64,000 nucleotides of DNA from Hirsutella rhossiliensis. Lineage: Eukaryota; Ascomycota; Sordariomycetes; Hypocreales; Ophiocordycipitaceae. Position 1 is the first letter of the stretch; each line of letters opens with the position of its first letter. The notes under the pieces are model-generated. The model did no database searches. It was not told where the DNA came from and saw only the letters and a list, made by a program, of their open reading frames with translations. Of the stretch, positions 1-11,457 are shown one piece after another. The DNA lies in assembly GCF_020360975.1 (NCBI RefSeq), contig NW_025408680.1, forward strand, positions 1,798,001 to 1,862,000, given 5' to 3'. The position numbers and the translations under genes were made by a program.

Positions 1-1893
1 TGCTGAGGGGGTTCGACGCGTCGCCGTCGAAGAGTAGGCGAGCTGTTCTGTTGCTTACGAAACTCCGGATCCAAGCTAGGAGCCATTCCGGGATACCTCT
101 CCCTTTTAAAGCCTGGAGGAGGCAGGTGTGGTCTACCCTGTCAAAAGCACCCTTGAGATCGAGTTGAAGAAGGGACGCGACACCGCCTTGATCCCACGCT
201 GTGCGCGCCAGTTCTGCGACAATATGGACTGTTACTTCCGTAGAGCGTCTAGGCCGATTGCCCATCTGTCCCTCGGGGAGCAGTAGATGCGTCTCCGCAG
301 TATCGGCGAGCCGCCGTGCGATCGTCGCCTCTATTATCTTGCCCACCGTGCTGAGGAGGGAGATTGGGCGCCAGCTGCCTGCTAGGTTAAGTTGAGCCTG
401 GGTCTTGTTGGGTTTGGGGATAACCACCACGTCTGCGCGGCGAAAGCGCTCTGGGAAATACCCGAGAGCGCAGCTAGAGTTTAGCAATGTAAGGATATAG
501 ATAGCGACTGGTTTACCGCAGGCTTTATTAACCCCAGGGGCAGACCATCTTCCCCCGCCGCCTTCCATGGTGCCGTCCGTTTGATGACTTGCTCGACCTC
601 CACGAGGGAGAAGTGGTTGCTGATCGTAACCGGCTCGCGGGCGGGGCCCCCGGTAGCGTCGGGATGGGCGGCCGAGGGTGTCGGGAAGAATCTTTCGGTC
701 AACACTCTGGTTTTGTCGGCGCGCGTGCGAACTGGGGTTGGGTCGCCTTCTACTCGTGAGAGGTCGGGGAGGCGTAATGGTGCAGGTGGTTGGGTGCTTC
801 TAAGTCTGGCCCATCGCTCCAAGGCCCAGATGCCTTTCGTCTTTGAGGCGTCGTGGAGATGTCTCCTCCATGCGCTCCTGCACGCCTCGTGTACGGCTCG
901 ACTCTGCACCGCTACGGCGTCGCGTCGCGCTTCCCAGTGGGCCGGGTTCCTGGTTCTTAAGTAGAGCCTCTCGGCCTGCTTAGCCGCCTGGGTGGCGTTT
1001 TCAACATCGCGGGTCCACCACTCTTCCCTGCCTCCATCAGCTCGATCGCGGACCTTGGGCGCAGCGCGATAGGCGATTTCTGTCAGTTGGTTGACCAGCC
1101 AGTCGGCATAATCGTCAATTTCTTCAGGGGATTGCGGTGCGGAAGGGGCGATCGAGGGCCTGAAACGCGTCGTCGCCTCCGCGCGGGCACGTTTGGGTTC
1201 AAGTAGGCGCCAGTTTATTGGAAGTCCTCGGAGCCGTAAGCGGGGCGGAGGCGGTCCAACGTCAAGTTGTAGGAGTTGCGGGATGTGTTCTGAACCTGTG
1301 ATATCTGCTCTACCGAGGTACGTCGCTGAGAGGTCCCGCGAGACCCAGGCGAGGTCTATCGTGCTGTCACGCTTACCCGGCCCACCAAGACGAGTGATTT
1401 CGCCTTCGGGCGTGGCGAGCGCAAGATTCCATCGGCTCGCCAGCTCTAGTATGTCGTCGCAGTTGTCCGACGTTCGGTTATGGATGTCCCAGAGCGGGTG
1501 GTGGATGTTGAAGTCTCCGACGAAGGCGGCTCTACAGCACGGCGTGCTCGATGCGAGAGCGGGAAGCGGGCTCTGTTTAGGCTCCCTAACATAGATCGGG
1601 GAATAGACGGAGAAGATTGTGGTGTTGGGCTTAGTGAAGGTGACGCTGCACCAGTCGACGCCTCCGTCGCTGGTCCACGACCCGATGTCGTGCCCCCGTT
1701 TGTGGACATAAAGCGCCGCGCGGCCGGCAGTAAAGACAAGACGGTAGCTGCTCCTGCTCGGGCATATTGGATGGCCAGTCTTAGCGTTCTTAGCCGGCTC
1801 TTGGATTGCAATGACGTCGGCGGCGTGCGGGGCTTGGAGCGCAAGGGTTGTCGGTTCGTATTCCAATACATCACTGTAATTAACATTCAGCAT
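1..1893 (-). CDS. Tad-like LINE ORF2 (endonuclease + reverse transcriptase), partial, frame-broken
   Basis: ORF2 of a non-LTR retrotransposon. It starts with ATG at 1,893 and runs off the left edge of the window. The N-terminal half is an apurinic-type endonuclease/exonuclease/phosphatase domain: a GDFNIHHPLW motif and a DSTIDLAW motif are visible. The RT domain begins near the TAPWKAAGEDG segment (about 560) and continues to position 1 with recognisable blocks (RRADVVVIPKPNK, SWRPISLLS, LLQLDLKGAFD, the last with the first catalytic Asp). The frame breaks at a run of four C on the minus strand (537-540): one more C would join the two halves, so this is either a 1-nt deletion or a base-call error. 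YxDD and RNase H would lie outside the window. ORF1 ends 62 nt upstream. Confidence 0.88.
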
Positions 1894-1955
1894 TATCCAT
1901 AAGGACGTCGGCGACTCTCTCTTGAGACACTCTTATCGTGTCAGCGGCCCGCTGG

Positions 1956-3003
1956 CTAACCGTAGAAGCCGAGAGTGCCGATTGGCCCCGCACGCGTGCG
2001 GTCTTGGTCGAGGGGCGGCTGAGGCTGGTCGAGGTCGTTTGGGGTGGGGCGGCAGTAGCGAGTCGTCAGCTCGGGTGGCCGAGGGCGCGGCGTCGGGACG
2101 CGGCCGCGGCTTTCGAACCGCCTCGCTCTAAAGGCGTAGGCCTTACGCGCTCTATCCCAGTGCTCTTTAGTCTTATTGCAGCGGCGGTCCCACGCTGGGT
2201 GTGCGCCGCCGCAAAGGGGACACTTATGGGGAGATTGGCCTAGGGCGGCCGGGCACTCGTTGTCTGGGTGCGGGTCAGTGCCGCACCGTCCACACGTCGG
2301 CTTCGCTTCACAGTAGCGGGCAAGGTGACCCATCTGGTAGCAGCGGAAGCACTGTTTTGGGTCAAGCGAGTCGTCGTAGGGTTCTGAGTTGAAAAGTTCG
2401 GACTGAAGAAGCAGTCCCTGATCGCAAATCTTGTTCGCCGCATTTACCCCGTCTACTGTGAGTATGAGGGTCGTCTTCGTCGCTCCGGCGCCCTTTGCTC
2501 TACGCGCTTTAAGGCGGATGACTTCGACCTTATTCTCTGCTGCAATCGCCTTCGTCGCGGTCTCGTTGTCTCGGTCTTGTAGTGCCTTGATAGGAACTCC
2601 TTTAACAATCAGCGTGTAGCCGCCCTGAGAGAGCGTCGCTTGCGGTCCGAAGGCGTCACGTAGCCGGTCCGTCCTCATGCGATACTGTTTAGCGTCTTTC
2701 TCGAAGGTAATGACTGTATCTCCGCTTCGAAGCACTCGGGCCGCGATCGCAACGGTAGCGCCGAAAGCGCGATTGACAGCCTGAACTATCTCCGGGGGGG
2801 CGACGTTGTCTTAGATCTTGGGTGATGCCGCTGCCGCGGACTACTAATTCCCTGTCGAGCGAGCAGGGACCGGTTTCTCCGCGGGGGCCGGGTGTTGGCG
2901 GGCAGTCTGCGCGCCGGCTGCGATCTCCGCCCAAGTCTTCTTCATGGTCTTGCCTCCCATAGCTGCTTCGACTGCTTCCCTGACTGTCGCCTACGGTGGG
3001 CGA
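1956..3003 (-). pseudogene. LINE ORF1 (gag-like), C-terminal part, with nonsense codons
   Basis: The distal part of LINE ORF1, a nucleic-acid-binding gag-like protein. One frame runs from the insertion point near 3,003 to the stop at 1,956. It shows the segment MGGKTMKKTWAEIAAG (ATG at 2,960), an RNA-binding-like middle, and a zinc-knuckle cluster starting CFRCYQMGHLARYC followed by two further Cys/His sets (CGRCGTDPHPDNEC, CPLCGGAHPAWDRRC). The frame is broken by two adjacent TAG codons (2,841-2,846) and a TAA (2,811-2,813). The N-terminal part of the same ORF lies at 11,458-11,810, displaced by the insertion that starts at about 3,004. Confidence 0.8.
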
Positions 3004-3005
3004 TA

Positions 3006-3024
3006 GGGGTCACTGTTGCAAAAC
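3006..3024 (+). repeat. Left terminal inverted repeat of the 6.1 kb element
   Basis: 19-bp match, in inverted orientation, to 9,120-9,138. The similarity stops directly after the 19 bases. Confidence 0.75.
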
Positions 3025-3800
3025 TCCCTGTCATTTTCTTTTGGGTTTAGGCGCCCAGCCCCCTGGTCATCCGGATACTTCAGGTCAGCATGAGAGTATG
3101 TACTGCGGACTAGCAGCGGGCCCGCACGGTCATCCTTCTGCCAGTCTAATTGCCAGTTTGCCGCACCAGTCGTAAAATGGTATCCGGCTCGCAAACCACT
3201 TACACACGTATGGATGCGCATGATGCTATACCCAAAATTCGTTCCTGAAAAGCTGATCGATATTTTTCCAAGTGAAATCGAGCGAGCGGCGCGGTGTTTT
3301 CGCCAAACAACTTTACTTTGGTATTGTCGCGGCCCGAAGACAGCGACAATACCAAAGACAAAGACGGCGAATATCGCCAAGTCCCCTCCCCTGGATGGCG
3401 CTGGGAACTTGTGAAAGCCGGGCCCCTACAGACAAAGAATGCAAATACACACGAGAGTTTGAGGTCTTCTGCTATACGGTGCCGAGTTGAAACTTTGGAC
3501 TTTAATGTTTCCACTTCCCCTCCTGGCCACCACAGCTGTGTTCAGTTTTCATTCTAACGTTCGTAGGAGTAACTGGGACGAGGAGCGGCGCCATGAGGCA
3601 GCAGAGGATTACCGCAGTAATCCCGCTACTGGTCAGCACCGGACTAGCGTTGAAGTCTCTTGCTAAGCCTGGCGATCTTCATTCGCCATGGCAAGGGGAT
3701 ATTGTTCTGTAACTATTCTGCTTATATTAAAATCCCGTTTCCGAGTCCGATCCTATTTGTCCTCCTTTTCCCCTGGTTCTACCTCTTCTCCTCAACCGAA

Positions 3801-5162
3801 ATGGGCCCTCCACAGATTCCCCCTGAGCATGTCTACTGCGTCCAAGCCGGACAGAAGCACTATGACCTCTTCACTACCATATACGTTGGCGCGAACTATT
3901 GCGGCCGTTGCGGCTTGGCCAACCCCTTTCGGCCGCAGCGTCGGGCCAGGTCTAAAACTCCGGCACTTCCTGGCCCATATGATGAGGTAGTCGAGGTCGA
4001 GGACTCTCCGCCACGGCCGGTCTGTCCAGCAAGTCAGCTGCTGCGTGACAGACTGAAACCAGTGTCATCCATCGGCGTTGGACACGCCGCCCAACTACTC
4101 CCCAATGAAGTTGCTGGTACCGGTGCGACGAATACACGGGCACGCATACCTCCCTTCGAGGCGTCAAGCAATCCCCAGTTCATGACCGTCGCATCAACGG
4201 CCAGTCGAGCCATTCAAAACTCCAAAGGCAGCACCAGGAAGCCTGCGAGGCACCGAACTGGCTACCGGTGGGTCCATGTAAGCCTGCTGCTTGTGAGTTT
4301 GGAGACCAGGTACTTCAACGGGCTTGCAATGGAGGTCCCAGAGACGGTGCTGCCTCTGAAGGATACGGTGATCAAGTTTCCCTCGGCAGATCTACTGACT
4401 TGGCCCTCGTTCACCGAGACTTTATTCGATCACCTCCGTCCGCTTCCGCCCACGATCGATCCTGCCAATAAAGATCTCTGGAACCTTTCTTACGCTTCGA
4501 CCTTCTCTGGCAAGAAGATCGTTACCGTTCCAAACACCGACAAGTACACGACACCGTCAAGCATGCTCGCATCGGGGCACTTTTCGAACAACCAAGCAGG
4601 GCAGTTGAAGGTGCTAGTCGTTCTGACATCCACGGATGTGGTTGATAAGCAGGAGCCGGTCACACCGTTGAGGCCAGATCAATGCTCGACGCCAGTCAAG
4701 GAAGACAAGAAACGGAGGGTCAAGCAAGAAGACATAAGCCCAGCCTCTAGACGCAAGAAGCGCGTCAAGCAAGAGGAGCAGGTCAAGGAAGAGATACGCG
4801 TCAAGATTAAGCACGAAGAGCCCGTTTCAACTTCATCCTGCCAGAGCCCGACACGCGACGAGCTTGGATATACTGCCAAAGAAATTGTTGGACATGGGGA
4901 TGCGGTAGGCCTTGGTGAGCTGGAAGATCCACTATGCGATTTAGTGTTTGGCAGTGACCCTAGTGGAAAGGTGTATAAAGGCGTGGTGGCCGAAGGAGTC
5001 GAAGTAGACGAAGAAGATAGAGAGGAGGAGACAAGTTTTGTTCCGGAGTTCGTAAGAAACCGAACCAACTTATCAACGAGCCGAGCGCTAACTTCAACAG
5101 GTAAACCCGGAGTCAATTTCCCAAGCCTTCAAGGGAACTTAAACTCGACTATCCGACACTAA
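3801..5162 (+). CDS. Hypothetical protein carried by the 6.1 kb element
   Basis: Open frame with a plausible ATG at 3,801 (start MGPPQIPPEHVYCVQAG); the frame is open upstream to 3,660 but that part looks like leader. The product would be 453 residues. It has an N-terminal stretch with CGRC (about residue 35), a proline-rich region, a central conserved-looking part, a Lys/Glu-rich region with repeated VKQE-type motifs (about residues 300-350), and an acidic C-terminus. I do not recognise a catalytic domain. It converges on the transposase, whose stop is 98 nt away, and both lie inside the same inverted ends, so an accessory or DNA-binding role in the element is an inference from position only. 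Confidence 0.5.
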   Translation: MGPPQIPPEHVYCVQAGQKHYDLFTTIYVGANYCGRCGLANPFRPQRRARSKTPALPGPYDEVVEVEDSPPRPVCPASQLLRDRLKPVSSIGVGHAAQLLPNEVAGTGATNTRARIPPFEASSNPQFMTVASTASRAIQNSKGSTRKPARHRTGYRWVHVSLLLVSLETRYFNGLAMEVPETVLPLKDTVIKFPSADLLTWPSFTETLFDHLRPLPPTIDPANKDLWNLSYASTFSGKKIVTVPNTDKYTTPSSMLASGHFSNNQAGQLKVLVVLTSTDVVDKQEPVTPLRPDQCSTPVKEDKKRRVKQEDISPASRRKKRVKQEEQVKEEIRVKIKHEEPVSTSSCQSPTRDELGYTAKEIVGHGDAVGLGELEDPLCDLVFGSDPSGKVYKGVVAEGVEVDEEDREEETSFVPEFVRNRTNLSTSRALTSTGKPGVNFPSLQGNLNSTIRH

Positions 5163-5259
5163 CGCTGCTAAAGCGCTTCCTCCAGCTCACTCTACACGCT
5201 TCAAGGGTGCAAAGATCCCTATAACGTTTGCTATTCGATATAGGAAAAGGAAGGATTAA

Positions 5260-6924
5260 CTACTCAGGCTCCCCATTCGAACCATCGCTATCCTCCCCGT
5301 CATCACTTACCGGTATTTTCTCCATGTCGCTTCCCTGCTCGTCCTCAAACCCAAGCTCAACAAGTGGCTGCTCTGCTGGTTCCCCATCTCCAAATTCACC
5401 TTCTCGGGCTTGATTTGATTGCTCAAGTAATGCTTGCTATACGCGCTTAGATTGGTCAACTCGCAAATAAATAGTATGTCTTACATATTCAGCAACGCCT
5501 CCAGTTGGCGCTTTACGGTATGCCAGCGTAGGCTGTCGGCCACTTTCGATATGTTGAATTATCTTATCTCGAAGACCAAGGTAAAAACGCTTGAAAGGTC
5601 GCAACTTGTCCGGCTCCTGGTGAGTTCCAAGGACTACGTGATCGTAGCCCATTTCAAGGAGAACTTGGCGGCACCAGTTCTTTGTCTCGGCTCCAAACTC
5701 GTGCTAATGTCAATATCAGCCAACGGCCGCTCCATTTCGTCTAGAATGGAGCGGTCAATCGGGATACCCCAATTGCATGCCTTGTCTGGGTCGGGGTAAT
5801 GGTAGTTCATCCAGGGCTGGCCGTGGACCACATGGGGACGGTTCTTTTGGAGGCGTATCCGATGAAGATTCCACGCCTCCACGAAGTCGAAGAGTTCTCG
5901 GCGTAGTAAGTCTTCGAAGACGGCGTAGATGGAAATCTGATCTTCCAGCATATCGCCGTCGAAGTCCCCGTCCCTGGCGAGTTCTCCAAAGTAGTCTACC
6001 CACTGCCGGGACGAGACATGCCGCATGCGCTCCCACCAACTCTCGATCTTAACGTTCTTCGTACTTGGAGCCGCCTTGTACGAATCCTTTAGTCGATTTC
6101 CTTGTTGGAAAACTTGCCCATGCCATTCCACTCGCCCGTCCGTTGCCAAGACAAAGCTCCAGTGTGCTGCTGCGACCAATGGCGTTTCGCTCCCCCTGTC
6201 TGCTTGCAAATACCATGGCCGAAAGCCGTAGGCGCCACACGCGGCCAAGTACTGCTTCAATACGCTCAAAGTAGTTGTAGCGGAGTGACCAATATAAAAC
6301 CAGATAATGTTGCGCGAGTATGCATCGATTGCTGCATATATCTCGAATCCATACGCCTTGAGCTTGTCGTGACCGTCAATGCACCACTGGTAGTTTGGTC
6401 CTGGGACAAGAAACTGTCCCAAGAGGGGTCTCTCGGGACCCAGAGCTGCTTTGCTGACGAAGATAAGGCTGGAGAAGGCTTTTGCCATATCCCGAAATGG
6501 CATTGGACCGTCGCGTCATCTCGATGATAACCTGTTCTGTCTTTTCCAGCAACACAAGGCGCTCCTCGTCACTATTGAGCCTGCGTACCCAGCGGCGGTC
6601 CGGGTGAAGTCTGATGCGCTTTAGACCTCGTTTCGTGATCGGCCAGCCTTGTCTTTGTAGCACACTCAGCGTCTGCTTCTCGGTAAGCCCAACGCGAAAG
6701 ATCAGGTCACGGATGGTTTCTATCAGCTCTGGAGTTTCTTTGGTACGGGCTTGCTGGCGCGGGAGACCCCAGTTTGCGATTCGGCGAGAGAGTGTACTGA
6801 GATTGACGGCGACATGGTAATGCTTCCGAAGCTTATACTTAATCTTGCTTCGCGAGACACCGTTGAGGTATAGATGAGTGATATAGGTACGGTATTGATC
6901 GATTGGATTGGGCGGACGTGCCAT
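5260..6924 (-). pseudogene. Integrase-type (IS3EU-like) DDE transposase, frame-broken
   Basis: Starts at ATG 6,924 (MARPPNPIDQYRTYITHLYL). An N-terminal helix-turn-helix region covers roughly the first 100 residues. An rve-type catalytic core follows: the first Asp in WCIDGHDKLKAYGFEIYAAI, the second in the QADRGSETP segment, and a Glu in KIESWWERMR. After it come a conserved tail (VLLEMGYDHVVLGTHQEPDK) and an acidic C-terminus ending at 5,260. Breaks: a frame change (or missed intron/deletion) within 6,376-6,503, another near 5,700, and an in-frame TAG at 5,437-5,439 followed by continuing coding sequence. The match to integrase-like eukaryotic transposases (Repbase IS3EU) is from memory of the WxIDGxDKLKPxG pattern and needs a search. 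Confidence 0.72.
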
Positions 6925-7193
6925 TGTTGCCGGTAACGTCGAAGGGATGGTGATTTTCTTAGTCCTTATGCCAGGAAAAAGGGGGACAGCGATATAAATT
7001 GACTTACCGCGTTTTCCCGCAGCGGTGGTGCCGCTGGCCCGCAGCGGCTTAGTGCCAGGGGGTTGTTCGTGGAACGGCTACCAAACCAGGAACAGATCGA
7101 CGCTGCTCACCCGCAAATATTTACAGAACCCAGATCCCTTCCAACCCTAGTTCCTACCTTTCCCTTCTATATCATCATTGCCGTGGAAAGCCA
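6925..7193. promoter_or_regulatory. Intergenic region between divergent element genes
   Basis: Lies between the transposase start (minus) and the Cys-rich gene start (plus), so it should hold both promoters. A GCAGCGG-type short repeat (CCCGCAGCGGTGG, CCCGCAGCGGCTT) occurs at about 7,016-7,050. No clear TATA box was seen. Confidence 0.3.
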
Positions 7194-7966
7194 ATGGTCA
7201 GCAGCGTTGTCATGTCCACAGCAGATTCCGCTATCGTAAGTGAAACTGCAGTCGCTGGCCCGATGGATGGGGACTCGCCCAGCAGGAATAAAATAGTCAA
7301 GGGTAGAGGATTGGTCCGACCCAACGCCCGCAAATCCACGGCCAAGATTACCGTACAATCCAATAAGTTCTTCTATGAAGAAGAGGCGGCTGCTAACTTG
7401 CTCGCCCGAGCAGAAGAAGAAGCAGACAAAAAAGGCCCCTCCCGTCGGCTCGGTGCGAGACTTCCCATGCTGTCCTTGCGTCACACGCGCCACCAAGACT
7501 CCCGGCCATGAATGTGCCTCCCAGAACAGTACGTTGATTGTCCCCTGTAGTATACGTCTGCCTCACTAATTTGCCGGGATAGATACCGGTGCTGCGTGCT
7601 GGGACTGCGCAAAGAACGCTCACACGTGCAGGCCAGTATGAGACCTTTGTTTGCTCCAAAGAAGCGAGAAATTAATCGAGTTGAATGTTCTAGGTCCCTG
7701 TTGGGGCTGTTGCTGCCGTGCGTGCCTTTTGGGACGTGAATCGGCATCTCAAGCTTGCAGATGCCGAACCCGATGACACCTGGCGCATCGCTGCGCAGCG
7801 AGCAGCACAACAGCTACGTGCTTGCGGTGGTAGTGCGGCTCCTTCTACCGCTTCAGGACCAGCTCCCGCTTTGGCCCCCGAAGAGCGGAAGCTTATGGCG
7901 TTAGAAACCATCGCTGAGGCTGCTCGGCTCTGGATTGTGTTACGGCCAGGCACATACGAGCCTTGA
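7194..7966 (+). CDS. Small Cys-rich hypothetical protein, three exons, one frame break
   Basis: Exon 1 7,194-7,528, intron 7,529-7,582 (GTACGT ... CACTAAT ... TAG), exon 2 7,583-7,635, intron 7,636-7,693 (GTATGA ... TAG), exon 3 7,694-7,966. Exon 1 ends in a conserved-looking segment CCPCVTRATKTPGHEC and exon 2 encodes CWDCAKNAHTC, so together they form a Cys/His cluster likely to bind zinc. Exon 3 is helical, ending PGTYEP. The upstream half (AAANLLARAEEEADKK) and the Cys half are in different frames; the switch falls in a run of six A (7,428-7,433), and the exon sum is one base over a multiple of three. Such short proteins are common in Hypocreales genomes, function unknown. It lies inside the 6.1 kb element, so it may be cargo. 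Confidence 0.6.
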
Positions 7967-8650
7967 CGGCTATAGAGATGTATTGGCACTATGAACGAAG
8001 ACTCAAAGCTAAGGAGCAAGAAAGAAAGACTAGACTACACGACCGAGCTGGCCCTTATGTGCATACGCACGAGGTTACCTCAGCAGCGCTCAGGTAAGCA
8101 CGAGGTCGCACGTGGGCACGTGATGCTGCTTGGACACGTGACACTGGTGAGGTTCTGGTGTCTCTACGCTGGCGCTTAGGGTCGTGACAGATTGTGAGCG
8201 AACTGAAGTTGTGAGTTGCATTTCGGCTGCTAACTGGATATATAGCAGCTTAACAAGCCGGAGGATGAGGACGAGGAGAATGTATAGATAGAATAAGGGA
8301 ACACATTAAAGCGTTGGAATTACCGTGCGGTATTTTCGCCATAGGCGACTGATATGTTTGTGACGAGAGACGCGCTGCAATGCAATGCAATTTATTCCGC
8401 CCGGAGGGACCAACCCTAGAGGGCCGCGACACTAAGCTATTTACAGATCCTCCACTTTCGACTGCAACACCCAGAAGCCCCACATTTTGCTCCTATCCGT
8501 ACATTTCAGCCTCCAATTTCGCCGTTGACAGGCCTGCTTGAAGGCCCATTTCTCCAAGTGTTCAGCATCCTATTCTCAGCAGCTGAAGCCCGGTCTGTCA
8601 ATGAGAGGCTGTAGGGTGCTAGTACTGTGCACTCTGGTTTGCCAGTACTG
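7967..8650. other. No gene seen; probable LINE 3' untranslated region
   Basis: Holds no convincing ORF. The part from about 8,240 up to 8,650 is probably the 3' untranslated region of the LINE fragment just to the right (minus strand). A short tandem duplication GCAATGCAATGCAATTT lies near 8,376. Confidence 0.4.
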
Positions 8651-9119
8651 TCATCGTTGGTCCGTGTCTAGTCTCCCGGTTGCCATCGCGAATTTGATCG
8701 TAGCGCGTACTGCTGGTAGGTTCGGCTTCCATTTGTCGCCATCGGACATCGACTTCCCTCCTAGGAAGAAAGACAGATTTCCCATCTTGGTTCGATTGCA
8801 TTTCATCATGCTTTCTCTTTCAGAGATCCATGCCTTACATCGAAAGAGGAAGTGCTCCACTGTCTCGATTGCTTGACCACAGCCACATAGGTCGCTTTCT
8901 GCCGCCTGTATTCCATGAAGGTAACTATTGAGTCTCGATTTGCCTGTGCGAAGTTGCAGAGACGCGCTGCTGGTCCGCAGCGGCCCCGTAGCTTTGACTA
9001 CACCTGCCGTAACGCCAAATTTTCCAACGAAGTTGGGCCGAGATACATAGACCAATGTACCGTGGGGCGGGCCGTTCATGCCGCTAACCCATTTTGACTC
9101 TCGCGCGGTGACTTTTTGG
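8651..9119 (-). pseudogene. LINE ORF2 3'-terminal fragment (5'-truncated copy)
   Basis: Translates to the C-terminal end of a Tad-clade ORF2: LRTGKSRLNSYLHGIQ, then the Cys/His set CGCGQAIETVEHFLFRC, ending AVRATIKFAMATGRLD before the stop at 8,651. This is the region after RNase H. Upstream it is cut off at the right inverted end of the 6.1 kb element. It is a different copy from the LINE at 1-3,003, because it lies inside the insertion that splits that one. Confidence 0.78.
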
Positions 9120-9138
9120 GTTTTGCAACAGTGACCCC
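9120..9138 (-). repeat. Right terminal inverted repeat of the 6.1 kb element
   Basis: Exact reverse complement of 3,006-3,024, followed by TA (9,139-9,140), which is the target used by the pogo element. Confidence 0.75.
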
Positions 9139-9140
9139 TA

Positions 9141-11455
9141 AGGGATTTCCCGGTGATCTGCCGGATCGGGCGATTCGCCGGATTCACCGCCAGTTCACGT
9201 CTCCACTTCAATCCTGAATTTCTCCACCACCATGGCCCCGATTGATGAAGCGCTTGAGTTTCTGAAGCTGTGTGACACTGTTAACTATGCCAAGACTGCG
9301 CGTCAGTTCAATTGCGACGAGACTACCCTGCGACGGCGACACCAAGGCAAACAGAGGTCAAGACGGGATGCCGACAGTTTGTATAAGTCACGTCTCTCAA
9401 AACAGCAAGAAAGGGATCTTGTTGCGTATATTCGCAAGCTTTCATCACGTGGGATTCCGCCTACGCTGCCGATGATCAAAAGTTTTGCCCAGGATATCGC
9501 CAAAATTGAGGTCGGAAAGGACTGGCCGTATAGCTTCGTCCGACGTAACAGCGATGAGCTCGGTTGCACTTGGTTCGACGGTTTTGATATCGCAAGAAAG
9601 AGAGCAGACAATGCTTCTAGATACAGAGCCTACTATGAGCTTGTAAGTAGGTGCCCAAGTCCATCCCTTCATTGCTGATCGTACAAGATTGGCGAGAAAA
9701 TCGAGAAATACGACATCCTGCCTTGCAACACGTATAATGTGGACGAAAAGGGCTTTCTCCTCGGCGTCATCAATCGTACCAAGAGAGTATTCTCTGTTCG
9801 TGCCAAGAAGCAAGGAAAATTGATCGGTGCTGCGCAGGATGGCAACAGATCATGGATCACGTTCCTGGCATGTGTCTGTCAAGACCTGACAGCGCTACCC
9901 CCGTTTCTCATCTACCAAGGCAAGCCAGGGCAAGTTCAGGACTCCTGGCTCACGGAGTTTGATCCGGAGCACCAAGCGGCGTTTTCACAACCTCAGAAAC
10001 GGGTTGGACGAACCATGAACTTGGAAAGGAATGGCTCATTGGTGTTTTCGACCGGTTCACGAAAGAAAAGGCGCGAAACGGCCGGGATTACCGCCTCCTG
10101 ATTACCGACGGACACTCTAGTCATGTCAATATGGACTTCCTGGAGTGGTGTGACCAGCATCGGATAATCGTTGCCGTGTTTCCGCCGCATTCCACGCACA
10201 GGCTGCAGCCCCTTGATGTGTCCCTTTTTGGCCCTCTTTCGACCGCATACACCAACCAGCTCATCCAGTGGACTGCAAAGACACAGGGACTCATCGGGCT
10301 ATCGAAACGCGAGTTCTGGTCGTTATTTTGGAACGCATTCGGGTCATCTTTCTCGGCGGAGAACATCGCAAGTGGTTGGAAACGGACCGGACTCCTCCCA
10401 TTTGACCCTGAAGTCGTTTTGTCGCAGATCGCGGAGAAAACAGAAGATGAGTCTGAGTCTGGCGACAGCTCCGTTGACTCGCTCGCCCTGCAGCAGCCCA
10501 CTGCTCGGGATTTGCGCCGACTTGTCGACAAGGTAGTCGATGGATCCTCAAAAACGCTAGCCGAGACAGTCGGAAGCTCAAAGTACTCTCGAAAGTCTCA
10601 ATCTCAGAACGAATTGCTTCGATATGAGAATCAGGGACTTCGGGAGACTATCTTTCACGAAAAGCAGCGCAGAATGCGCGGTAAAGCTCTGAAGGATTAC
10701 CTTTTCGATCGTGTAGATCCTAACTCGGCGCAGGTATTTAGCCCTGCAAAAGTGGCCCAAGCGCGCTTGAAGAAAGCAGCCATGGAGACTCAGAAGCAAG
10801 AAGAGGCCTTGGAGAAAGAACGACAAAGGTTTGAGCGACAGCAAAAGGCGGCAAACCTCAAAGTTCTCGCTCTGGAGAAGAGAAGGCAGCGGGAGGCAAA
10901 AACTGAGCAAAGACGTCAGGCAAAGGAAGCCAGACAACAAGAGCGGGAGAAAAACAGGCAGATACGGAAAGAGCTCAAGCGAAAGAACCAGAAAAAAATG
11001 TCGGAAATGGGATCCGGACCCTCTGTTGCTCCACAGACTCGCGAGAAGAGTCCGGGCGTTCGAGACGAGATTGTCGTCGCCATTTCGGCTCCACCAGAAC
11101 CGACGACAGCTCCGGAACACTCAAAATCGCCAAACATTAAGTTGCGTAAAGATCCAAAGCCGGCATTGACCACTTCCTCACGTCCCAAAAAGCCATCATT
11201 GGCTGTCGAGCGCGACCAGGAGATGGTAGTCGCAATGCGGGGACTTGCGCGATCGGGACGCCACAGGAAGCGGCCACGGTGGCTTGATGACTGCGAAGTA
11301 GATTGAATGGAATTGCTAGGCATCTTTCTTGCTTCTGCTTTAATGTGAGATTGTTTCATATTATTTTCGTGGAGTTTCACTCAAATCTTCACCGGAATGC
11401 AAGGGAACCAAAATCCGGCGAATCGTCCGATCCGGCAGATCACCGGGAAATCCCT
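9141..11455 (+). mobile_element. pogo/Fot-like DNA transposon with TIRs and TA duplication
   Basis: The ends are about 40-bp inverted repeats beginning AGGGATTTCCCGGTGATCTG; left 9,141-9,184, right about 11,412-11,455, differing at about one base in the first 40. TA flanks both ends (9,139-9,140 and 11,456-11,457), the expected Tc1/mariner-pogo target duplication. The single transposase gene inside reads left to right. Confidence 0.93.
9232..11306 (+). CDS. pogo/Fot-like transposase (CENP-B-type HTH, DDE_1), one frame break
   Basis: Exon 1 9,232-9,642 and exon 2 from 9,688, separated by a 45-nt intron (GTAAGT ... GCTGATC ... AAG). The product has a psq-type HTH (residues about 5-45), a CENP-B/Tc5-type HTH (about 60-125), then a DDE_1 catalytic core with Asp in YNVDEKGF, Asp in LLITDGHSSHV and Asp in HRLQPLDVSLFGPL. 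A long Lys/Glu/Arg-rich coiled coil follows (about residues 525-600), then a basic tail. The frame changes at TTTT 9,982-9,985, just before the TTSETGW motif. One more T would restore a single frame of 676 residues, so it is a 1-nt deletion or sequencing error. Confidence 0.9.
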
Positions 11456-11457
11456 TA

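Larger units (their letters stand above)
3006..9138. mobile_element. 6.1 kb DNA transposon with 19-bp inverted ends, inserted in LINE ORF1
   Basis: GGGGTCACTGTTGCAAAAC is found at 3,006-3,024 and its exact reverse complement at 9,120-9,138, precisely where LINE ORF1 is interrupted. Between them lie a hypothetical gene (plus), an integrase-type transposase pseudogene (minus), a small Cys-rich gene (plus) and a LINE 3' fragment (minus). TA lies next to both ends (3,004-3,005 and 9,139-9,140), but a longer target duplication could not be shown, because the pogo element has inserted at the right-hand TA. The family is inferred from the transposase. Confidence 0.62.
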
